From: Membranipora membranacea
Lineage: Eukaryota; Bryozoa; Gymnolaemata; Cheilostomatida; Membraniporidae
Direction of reading: 5' to 3'
Assembly: GCA_914767715.1 (NCBI GenBank)
Contig: OU612065.1
Span: 27,838,001-27,902,000 of the forward strand
Length of the DNA: 64,000 bases
Part shown: in pieces, positions 1 through 10,800 of the stretch
Numbering within the stretch: the stretch's first letter is position 1
How the letters are laid out: each line of letters opens with the position of its first letter
Notes under the pieces: generated by a model
Databases searched by the model: none
What the model was told of the DNA's origin: nothing
The model's input: only the letters and a program-made list of their open reading frames with translations
Program-made: the position numbers and the translations under genes

Positions 1-149
1 TGCAAGTCAATAATGGTTTCAGGTCGTATATAGCAACTATTATACCTCTACAATGATTTTCTCCCATTCTCCCTTGCGTTCCTGGGCAGACCATAGAGCC
101 GTAATTTCCTAGTTTCTATGCAATGTTGGGTTGCCCAATGCTTGTCTTG

Positions 150-560
150 GTTTCAGCCCTGACTTCTTTCACCTCTGTCAGATGTCATTTCTGGCATTCA
201 GCTGCCTTTCCAGCAGTCATCAGTCGTTCCTGTCGCCAGGTTAAAAATTCAGCATCCATAATATGGTCCCCTTTTGAGGTTGTTTCTAAACAAAATTTAT
301 CCCTCTTCATCATCAGGTTGTCTATATCATTTGTACCTGTAAAATGACTTCTTCCAGCTCTGTCATCTGGCTTTCAAGCAGTCAGCTGCCTTTTCAGGAG
401 CCATCAGATGTTCCCATCGCCATCTGCTTAACAAAGACATACCACCCAATGGTGTGTGTCTTTGCACTTATACACACCGTTCTGTTTTGAGGTTTTCTCT
501 AGTACAAAGCTTCTCTCTATTCATCATCAAGGATTTGTTTCCACATTACTGCTTTCGTTG
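150..560. repeat. Diverged tandem duplication, two units of roughly 190-210 bp
   Basis: The segment at about 161-240 (GACTTCTTTCACCTCTGTCA and following) recurs at about 346-426 (GACTTCTTCCAGCTCTGTCA). The segment at about 273-320 (TTTTGAGGTTGTTTCT, then TTCATCATCA) recurs at about 483-530. The copies are clearly related but have many substitutions and indels, so the duplication is old. Confidence 0.6.
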
Positions 561-831
561 TGTCAATATGAAGAAGCCATGCTGAGTCCTATTTTGACCA
601 CTAATTTGCAGTTTGGCTAAATTGTGACCTGCACTGCAACCTTTGAGATATTTACGCCTTGCGCTCCACAATATGCTTGATGCTTGCAGCATAATATTCT
701 TTTTTTCAACTCACTCTCTCAACACAAATGTGATTAGCAATTGAAGAATTTGTTAGTATAATCCAGTTCTGATTTTCATTCTTATAAAAACTAGTATACA
801 AGGTCATTCATGCTCATTACAGTTGCCTTTC

Positions 832-1480
832 GGTGATTGAACTTAGACAGGACACTATGTTCCCATATTTCTAATGATTGGGCCACTCTCATTTTGAATG
901 ATGAATGCTAACAATTTCCATGATGATAAAAACATGAAAAGACATCTGCTGCGACTGGGTAACCTGGGCCTCCCGGCGTCAATTTCCATTGGAGTAATTG
1001 TGTGCAGGCGCGCAAACCATTCATCCACGCTGCCTTGTGTGGATATAGCGAATGAAAACTATCTATTATGCTTAAAACTGGTGTCAAATCCACATATGGA
1101 AACATAGTGTATAAGGAGCATTAGCTTTGAGGCACTGAGGCATTTAATCATAGACAAGCATTTAGTTCTGGGGCAATGTAATGACGTTGGAAGGTGTAGT
1201 GGCATTAGTGTTATCACTGACTTGCAGCTCATATACCAAGTTCTTTGTTGAGTTAGAAAATTACCATAGATTGAGCAGCTTGTCGCAAACATTTTGATAC
1301 GAATTTTAAGGCAAAAAAATGCTGATTGTAAAACAATTTTTCGATCAAAATTGATCGAATTATGAACAAACAACCTGGTTTGTGTTAAATCAATGTTAGC
1401 ATCAGTGCTTACAACTCCACACTTCACCTATTTATTGTGTCCTAGTCCTGTCTAGTTTTATTATTGAGTCTATCACTATG
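832..1480. mobile_element. Inverted-repeat element (CTAGACAGGACAC family), interrupted copy
   Basis: The left end reads CTTAGACAGGACACTA (about 842-857). The right end reads GTCCTGTCTAGTTTTATTAT (about 1447-1466), the inverse form. The interior (TATAAGGAGCATTAGC and GGAAGGTGTAGTGGCATTA) matches the copies at 23577-23700 and 25163-25447. The left arm is separated from the interior by a tRNA-like repeat at 853-1109, so this copy was itself a target for a later insertion. It has no coding capacity and is a non-autonomous DNA element. Confidence 0.6.
853..1109 (-). repeat. tRNA-like repeat with inverted ends, copy 1
   Basis: On the minus strand it carries a degenerate A-box region (AATGGTTTGCGCGCCTGCAC) and a decayed B-box region (CCCAGGTTACCCAG), spaced as in a tRNA-derived element. 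The ends, CACTATGTTCCCATAT on the left and ATATGGAAACATAGTG on the right, are inverted copies of each other. It shares a tail (CATGTTTTTATCATCATGG) with the copies at 1478-1765 and 6202-6503. It lies inside an older inverted-repeat element. Confidence 0.6.
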
Positions 1481-1765
1481 GTCCCATGTTGCGATTTCGT
1501 AAGGATTTCGGGAGCTATCGATCCATGGAAATGATATTAAAGTCACTTTCGGATTTCGACGGATGACTTTTTACACATACCGTGTTGAATCAAAAAATTT
1601 TCCAAATAGGCGGCGTGGCTGAATGGTTAGCGTGCTGGCACACAATGACTTCAAAGGGTATTGACGCGGGAGGGCCGTGGCAGATGTCTTTTCATGTTTT
1701 TTCAATCATGGAAATGGTTGGCATTCATAATTCTTCCAAGCAACTACAACTCATTATCAATTAAA
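1478..1765 (+). repeat. tRNA-like repeat, copy 2
   Basis: It begins with CTATGGTCCCATGTTGCGA, then TACCGTGTTGAATC, a clear A-box region (GTGGCTGAATGGTTAGCGTG) at about 1615-1634, a decayed B region after GTATTGACGCGGGAGG, and the family tail (TTTTCATGTTTTTTCAATCATGG). It is the same family as 853-1109 and 6202-6503, in the opposite orientation. No right inverted end is visible, so the copy is probably truncated. Confidence 0.65.
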
Positions 1766-1865
1766 ATGAATAATCAATATGAGATGGATACAATGTTAAT
1801 ATTTTACTGTGACAAGCTACTCTTGTCTTAGAATATTGCAACTTGTTACTTTGGTCTTGTTTCAG

Positions 1866-4800
1866 TCTTGCCTCAATATATTCAGATCTTTGAATAATAT
1901 GGATAAACTTGTGGACTACTGCCAAATAAATGCAAACGATGCCCAGTGTAGAGTAGTTTTCTCAATTCACTGCAAACATGGTATGTTTAAGATCTGTTAA
2001 TTTGTAACCAAGTTTCCTTTTCTTTTCTTCATGATCTATCAAGTTGATGACAAGAAGTTTTTTGGGGAAACCGGACTTCTACTGATGTCATTGTTGTGTT
2101 TGAGCTTTGTGCGTTGAGAGAAAAAGGGGATAGAGATGATCTTAAAACCGTTAAAATTTTGTTCATTGATGTGATGTGATTGATAGATAAGCTTGTGATT
2201 CTAATTTTATTCCAGGGATTGTGAAGACCTATAACCTGACATATATGGAAGCGGAACCATTGAAGTGTATGATGTCTATTTCTACATGTGCCAATGTCAT
2301 GAAGGCTGATTCAAAGTTAGTCAAGCAGGTTGCTCTGGGTTTTACTCTTTACAAAGAATGCTATGCTGAGAAAAGTGATCGATAATGATTGATCTTTCTG
2401 AAGATTCCTTCCGCGTAAACTAGTTTATAGGTTACCAAATTTTGAAAAATCTATTCATCATTCACTAGTGTCTGCAAGTGAAAGTAGAAATTTTTTTCAT
2501 CGCTTTGGGAATGCTTTGATGCTAAAAATGGTTTTTATTTGCTTTCCTAAAAAAAAATAATGCCATCATTTTGAAGATCTTGGTAAAGAGAGACTACAAG
2601 TCAGATTCATGTTCTCACATCTCTGTCCAGGTTGATAGATCAACCAATTCTTAGTATGGATATGCTTGTGCTCCATATGGCGGCAAAACGTCATCAGGCT
2701 TGTTTTGATCAGGATGAATATGATGTCATACATAGTGCTCTCACAAACAATGCGCTATTAACAATTAATGATGGATTCACACAAAACTTCATGGGATCAG
2801 ATTGAGACATTATGTTTTGCCCTAGCTTCAAGATTCTACCCACCCCATACCAAATCAATATAATATATACTAAAATCTACTCCGGTCTAGCTGCCTTATT
2901 ATATAACAATAAGGCAGCTAGACCGGAGTAGTTTTGCAATATGTATACTATGAAACAATTCACAGAACTCATCCATAAAATTATATATTGTGTTAGAAAT
3001 TGTCCCCTTCACTCATCTATTATGTTTCTGAAGAAGGTAAAAATTTAAAAGAGGATTGAACATTGACATGAGATTCAAACTCACAAGCTGAATCTGAATG
3101 GGACAGTGTAGTAATCATATCAGAAGACAGCATCAAGAAATGAACTAAAGAGTTTCCTGTATTTCAGATTGTACCTGGATATCATTAGTAACTTTCCATC
3201 TAATCTAGAGGAGTTGACATTTTTGGCGAAACCAGAGAGTCTATGTGTCAGGAACTATGTGGACTCCGACTCAGGTTAGTCATAGATTCAGAATACAATA
3301 GACAGTTTTCTGAGCTCTTATTTATGCCTAAATTCGGAGTTGTCCTCTCTCCAGTTTGGTACTTTTAACCCACGCCGCATAGGAAAAACCTGTTGAAAGA
3401 GGGTTATATTGAAAACCGCTAATGTTAGGATAAAAATGATTATTGATTCAGAGTCTGCACCATTGAAAACCCTGTGAAACAGGGTTTCCAAATCATTGGA
3501 GGCTTGAATGTTGATAGATGTTAAGTTTAGTGATGAAACTCATGAAAGATTCTGCCAAATTGTCCGCAAAACAGGCGGAAAATGCTATAATTGACTATCC
3601 AAATACTAAAATTATTTCCCAAACTATGTCCATATGAGTTTTCAATGTTGCAGATTCTGAATCAAAAACAATTTTTATCCTCTTATAAGCGGTTTTCAAG
3701 ATAACCCTCTTTTCAGCACGTTTTTCCTGTGCGGCGTGGGTTAATAGTACCAAACTGGAGAGAGGACAACTCCAAATCAGAGCTCAGAAAACTGTCTATT
3801 GTATTGGATAAGAAGTTTCATAGGATGGGTGCATGTGTCACACCAAAGCCTATGGGTGAGATAGTTTGATTTTTATAAGACCCAACACTCCCAACTCAAT
3901 TGAAAAGGTGTGTAAAATATTTGTACGCCATATTGCTCACAGGAATCAGAAAAGACCATTATGTCAGACATTTTTTTTTATGTCCTGATTTTTAACATTA
4001 GAAATGGCTGATTCTTAGTGTTAATAAAATTATCTCAGACAATTTGAGAGGTAAAGAAAGTTGTGTTATAGACGACTGGAGACAACTCCGAAAATTGTGT
4101 GTTGGCATCAGGAGGAAAGGTTACACATTTTACCATATATCTCAGCTCGTAGTTCATATTTTGGAAAAACAATTCCATATTTGGAATCCTCATACTAGGG
4201 TAACATATTATGTTATAGTCTGTTACACATCTGATAAAAAATTAAATGTCCACCAATTGTCCACCTGGGAGCAGACAATTATCGCAAAGTAGTAGTTAAT
4301 TCTTGGTCCCTTTGCCTGTGGCGTGACCAGTGTATCGGGAGCGACTCGGAATGCAGGCAAATGGACCTAACTCACCTAACATAATGGCCGTGCCTTATAG
4401 GTGAAGGCGCCTATAAGAGAGGAGCATATAGGCACGGCTATCATTTGAAGCATTTTTATATTGAGTGAGATGAAATCAGTGAGGCCAAACAGCTCAGTGG
4501 TCAGAGCGTCTGCCTTGTTATCACGGTGTAAGGTTCGAATCCCTTCGAGGACACTTTTTTTTCAAAAGGGTGCCATATAGCTGTTGGGTGGCTTATAACT
4601 GGAGCATTATAATTTTCTTTGAGGGAGCTGCTTCACTTATAAGGCCGGTGCCTTATAAGTGAGGTATAACGGTACACGTATTCAATACATGATATGATTT
4701 ACGTCCGACATAATCCCTTCTTTTGTAGTGAACCCAATGAAAACATACAACACGACCATGACATTGGAGAGAGATGAATTTGAATCCTATGATGTTAGTT

Positions 4801-7800
4801 CTGAGATCTCCATATCATTCTGTCTTAAAGAAATGAAGGTAGGTGCAAAAATTAAAAATTGTGTGATGTAAAGCCACAGGTGACATTATGATGGTCTCTA
4901 CAGCTTCTCAACAAGACAAGGTGCTATTTCTTGTTTGCTTGCGAAAAAAATTACATCTCATACTTCTAATTGTAAAGAAAATTCCACAACTCAGATTTAA
5001 CATCATTAGACAAATACATTGCACTGAATATAGATGTTATCAACGCTACAATTTTTACAGGCAGCTTTGATCTTTGGTGAGTATGCAGGCACTAGCTCTG
5101 CTCTTCACTTTGACAAGCCTGGGAGGTAAGGTTCAGTTGAGAATGTCAACATATATGAATGCTCTACTGTTTCTTTACAGCGCATCTGTATGATTGAATT
5201 TGTTAAAAAACCTGAAATTGACAATGTTGCCACCAGGGAGGATGGGATTTCTCATCCTCCCTGTTGCCACATAGTTGATTAACAGTTGGCATTGTAAGTG
5301 GCTGTAACTATCAAACAATAATGTGTCTTTAAATCTCAATGCCAATCCCCTGCCAGTGAAAAGCAAGCACATTGAACACTACATTCTTCTGCAAGGCGAC
5401 AGACTCACTGAATTGTACCATTTTTGTAGACCCATGTTTGTAATAATGGACGACGATCCTACTTATGCAGCAAATTTCATTGTGTCAACTATCTCCGAGA
5501 TTTTATCACAAAGTAGCTCATCTAGCATCTCAATTAACGACACGTCCTCCACCTGCAATCAACCTCATAGAACAGTCGCATCTAATACCGACACTTCTGA
5601 TTCTGGTGGATATGAATCTCATCACACCAAACCTGCTCTGAGTAATGGTAGGAGGTGTATCGGTAGAATAGAAAAAGCCAAACAAATACCCACTCAAAGG
5701 CAAATGCCTAACTCATTACCGCATGACACCAGGTATGGTTATCGTTTGCAGTTATATAATTGTGATGTTTCATTAAGGCATAGGTCCAGTGCACTTCATG
5801 ATAATTGAAAGCATCATCATCCTAATAATACTAACGATACTTCGAAGGGTCACCTTGACACCATGCCCAATATTGCCAAATTAGCTTGCCCACAAACAGT
5901 AGCATTAGGCAATCTCCCAAATGGATAACCATCCACACCCTGAATAAACCATCTTTTATACAGAATACCAACACACGCATTGAGATACCAGTTTGATTAC
6001 CACTAGATGCTAGAGCAAACATCCTTTTGGGGCCTAAAATTCATTACAACAATTGTTCCCTGTACTGTGTAATTAACCGATAATTATTAAGTTATGCCCT
6101 TTTAGGTCATGATAATCTGTAATTTAGTTAATCATTACACAGTCTGTGATATGGTTTAAGCGCTAAAACTGTGTCAGGATAGTTGGTAGTAGCATTTCAT
6201 TCACTGTGGTTCCATGCCTTGAATGATTGTTCCATTTCGATTTTGAATTATGATTGCTAATGATTTCCATGATCGAAGAAACATGAAATACATCTACCAC
6301 GGCTGGTACTCGAACCCGGATCTCCCGCGACAATACCCTCTGAAGGCTTTGTGTGCAAGCGCTAACCATTCAACCGATTCAACACGGTATATGTTTTCGC
6401 ATGAAAAATGTCGTTCGGTACAAGCGGAAGTAGACTTTAATACTATTCCGATAGAGAGATAACTCCCGAAATCCTCCCAAAATCGCAACATGGGAACATA
6501 GTGATTAACTACCATTTTTCTCGACCCACAGTTTAAGAACTTGCCCTAAAAGCAAAGGAGTAATGGTCTCACAAGGTCTCACAAGGTCTCTTTGTAAGGA
6601 CCACAGCAATAAATAGTCTGGCAGCTAGTTCTGCAGTAATTATGCAATATTTTCACATTTAGGAAAATCTAGAGCACTTGTGGGTAAAAATTATGTGTAG
6701 TGTTAGGAATTGTCCTCCCTTCTCGTCTAAGAGCTATGAGGTATTTATGCGCCCTAGTGCTGTGCCAACACAGAGCTTACACTTCAAAATACATTTAATT
6801 GCCATTCTTTCCCACATAGTGCAAAATAAATATAGTTCAATTGTCAGGAGACATTTCACAACAGTAGATAACTTCATTTAATAATTTTTACAGTTGTCTC
6901 AAGTAGATAGAAGTATTAGCTTATGAGGTTGGCACAGCACTAGGGCGCATAAATACCTCATAGCTCTTAGATGAGAAGGGAGGACAATCCCTAACACTAC
7001 ACATAATTTTTACCCAGATGTGCTCTGCATTTTCTAAATGATAAAATATTGCATAATTACTGCAGAACTAGCTGCCAGACTTTATCTTGCTGTGGTCCTT
7101 CCGTAGTCTTTAAAAGCTACCCTGTATTAAGTTCACAAAATTTCCCTGTATACTTAGAAGTATGGCCAAATGTGAATTGGTTGCCTCTGCTATCACAAGA
7201 AAATTGCAGTATTATTTCATTGCTTAACAATTTGTGATGACTTGCAGATGTAGACATGCTGGCTGATTCACCTAGTGTACCAACTATGTCTTGAATATCT
7301 TACCATAAGGATGTTTTCTTAGCTAGTTCTTAATGAGTATGGATGTCGGTTATTTTTATCATCATAAAGGGTGTCATTGTCAACTGTCAAATGTAAGTCC
7401 AGTCATAGTTTGTCGGTTACAATTTCATCATCATTCTATTCAATAAGGCTTGGCTTCAAGGCTTCATACAATAAATCGGCAAGAAGTAACAGCAGTTATA
7501 AGAAAAACCGGGCTAATCCGGGATACGAACCCCAGACCTTCCGAAACATTAATTACACCACGCACACCATGTAATTGTGTCCTAACTAAATATGTAGAAC
7601 ATTTATAGGTTGTCCATTGTTGGATCTTGCGCAGCAACTAACTTTCGAAATTCGAATTCAAATTTGAGCAATCCTAGGAACTTGTCAGCATATTGGTACG
7701 GTGGATATGAAACAATATGTCTTGATTGCCTATACATAACTGTCCATGAGCCTGCACAGAACAGCTTTTTCTTGTTTAATCTAGCTCCATCTCTATTTTA

Positions 7801-10800
7801 CAACATATTTGCAGTTTTCTCCTATATTATTGGGTGATTACTCCCACACTCTTAGTGTAAGTTCTTAAACGGTGCAGGGGAATGTGGTTGATAATGAAAT
7901 GCTACTAGTAGCTGTACCGACACAGTTTATGCTTAAACTTTCTGTGATCATATTATAATGATGTACATGCAGTTACACGGGTGAGTCATGCTTACAGACC
8001 ATTGGTGTATACAATTTAGTTCAAGTGTTATGCAGTCGTTTGTTATTCTCTTTTAGAAAATTGACCAATCATAAGTTGTCAGTCACCCAGGATGACTCAA
8101 CAAGCATACACAAAAACATATCAACGGTTGATATAAAGCCAAAGGGTCATCTCCTGATGAACGACACATCTATATCACTGCTACCAACTAACAATACACT
8201 AAGCAGATGCAAAAGTGCTGAGGTTTGTAATGCTTGCTGTTTAAATTGATGGTGCGCTTCTCCGTTGCGTTTTACCCACAGAAATTACAGAAGAAATCAT
8301 CTGACAGCTCAAATCAGGTGACATTCCATTGCAAAGGCTTCAACCTTGCAGAATCTGCAATCAAACATAAAGTTGTGTGCTCAATTGGGCTGAAAAGGCT
8401 ACTGCAAAGTATGACTTTTTGAGGTATTTTTGCCCTTTTTTAGGATTTATCCCTTTATATGAAATTACCCTCTCTTTCCCTATCCCTTTCCCTTTCCGAA
8501 CCTCATGATTGACATCTCTGCTTCAGTTCTATGAGACGTGTATACGTTACACGTAAAATCTCATTGCGCATGTGCTCACCAGTTATTGATTCTAAATTAT
8601 CTCTCCTGTAAACATAATCTTTCAGCGCCATTCCTTTTTGGGGATGGTGAGATGGCGCAATCGGTCAGCGCGCTTGCAATAAACAAACTTCAATCTATTC
8701 ACTGCCCAACACCCTCAGGTGTATACCTCTTCAGCTGTCAATAATCAAAATCTAAGTTATCTTATCCGTCAAATGCAATTAGTATTCTACAAAATCGCTA
8801 GCTGCTACATCTAATAGAGCTGACAAAGAGATGTCAACAGTGTAGTTAGGAAAGAGGCAATTAGAGAAAGAAAAGAAATTCCAAATATCGGGATAAATCC
8901 TAAAAAAAGGGTAGAAATACCTCAAAGAGTCATACATTGCAGTAGCCTTTTCAGCCCAATTGAACACCCAACTTTATGTTTGATGGCAGATACTGACAAA
9001 TTAAAGCATTTGCCATGTAATGTCACCTGATTTGAGCTGTTGAACTACATCCTCTGTAATATCGGTGGGTGAAACGCAGCGCAAAAGTGTACTATCACTT
9101 TAAATATTATAGTTAAAAAGTATTGCTGCTCAAACTATTACTCAGGAAATAAGAACCAAGCTGACTGCAATGAATCAAGGCTGCTGTCTCTTATTCTTGT
9201 ATTGCTTTTTTGAATTAGGACTGATCGGTAGTAAATACTCTATTTGTTGTTTGAATTGCTGGTGAGATGTTTCATTTCTTCCAAGCAGTCTGTGGCAGGT
9301 GATGATGATGATGATGTTGATAATTTACTCAGACAGATTGATGAAAAGACTGAAGCTGTGGCAACAGCAACATATTCTGTCAAACTTGCTAATAGCTCTT
9401 CTAAGGTGAGAATTAGCAATTTGCTGACAATTAAGAAGACAAGAAGGATAAGGGTTCTAGAAATAACAAATCGACAACTTACTGTTGAAAACAGCCAGTG
9501 TTTGAAGTGTACCAGTACTGACCAGTGCTAAGTTCTGGCAAGAGACGTTAGTGGCAACACCCTATAGTGCTACACAGATGGATGGTGCACATGGAAATTT
9601 GTGAAGTTTGTAGAATAGCTCAAGATTAGTTTCCAAACCTACCTTTATCGCTACTGCGAAAGCTATTATAACCTCAGCCAATACTTTCATCAGACTGAAA
9701 TAACGTTACGTTGTAACAAGGCATGTTACCTGCAGGCAGCCATCAACACAAACAAATAAACAAAATCGAGAGAAGCTATTTTTATCTGGCTATATTTCAG
9801 GAAGTTATGTGCATCCATCCTCAAAACTTTACAAGATGTAATTTGAGACATTGAAGGATATAATGTGAAAGTAAGAATGTGATTGACCAATTTGCCCAAA
9901 AGTTATGAGTGAAAAACCATGAAGAGAAGCATGATGGTTCTAAGGTAGTCACTAGTGTACTGCCACTAACAATAAATTATATTTTATACCCTTGGACATT
10001 AATTTAATACAACATTATATCTGGGTAGTAATGACGTGAAAAGTGGAGGCAAGTTTTATTGCCAGGGGGGAGAGGTCGAGTCCAATTTTACAGCAAAGTG
10101 ATTTTGCCTCGAAATTTAACCTTTGTTATGTTGCAAATTATATTATATAGAGTCAACTCTAACCACATATCTTACTCCATGATTTAGCAAGACGGGACAA
10201 TTCTTAACACTTTCCATAATAAATTATTCAGGGCCAAAATCTCACATGACTGTCGATTAAATGTTTTGTTGTTTCTGGTATCTATTCGATCCGCATACTG
10301 TATATTCATATTTCAATTATATGATGACTTTTGAACAATTAAACCGAATTTTAAAAAAAGATCATACTACAACTCTCACTGGACATGGTCATCAGATCCA
10401 TTCCTTAGGAAAACAAAGGCGGGCCAGTTGAATGGGGGGTATCACATTTGGAGGCTATTTATATAAGGGCATTTGGCCCTTGGGCAACAAAATTGACCTC
10501 GTGCAAAAGTTCAATGGCCTATGTCCCTACCCATTCTATCAAAGAATTATCAATAGCGACAAGACATTTCCTGGCAATGTTTTGGTACTAATGAAGTCCT
10601 CCATGTCCCATCATCAATCTTAACCAAATTCATCAAGAACCTTGAGGCGAATTTATTTATCTCTAGCACTGATATATATTCATGGATAATCGGAATGGAA
10701 TATCTCTATATAACACATTTTTCATCTGTGATTGGTCCATGAGTTTAGGAGTAATGCTTCAGCTGACCACTTGTAAAATTGTCGAAATGCTTGCCTGAGA

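Larger units (their letters stand above)
1..1865. other. Repeat-rich sequence upstream of the first visible RAD9 exon
   Basis: No coding exon is recognised here. The first visible RAD9 exon begins in mid-protein with a spliceable AG at 1864-1865, so this stretch is probably RAD9 intron. I looked on the plus strand for the missing amino-terminal region of RAD9 and found nothing convincing. It contains a diverged tandem duplication (about 150-560), an inverted-repeat element (about 832-1480) interrupted by a tRNA-like repeat (853-1109), and a second tRNA-like repeat on the other strand (1478-1765). Confidence 0.5.

Noticed and set aside
2216-2400. Reading RAD9 exon 2 through to CAG/GTTGCT or to the stop at about 2384
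   Set aside because: Only the earlier donor AA/GTTAGT at 2315 joins in phase with the LYLDIISNF exon at 3168.
4484-4552. Functional tRNA gene
   Set aside because: A and B boxes are good but acceptor and anticodon stems do not pair, and a related copy sits in a repeat elsewhere.
5323-5808. 161-codon open frame as a separate gene
   Set aside because: It contains the RAD9 exon 5430-5732 and runs on into intron at both ends.
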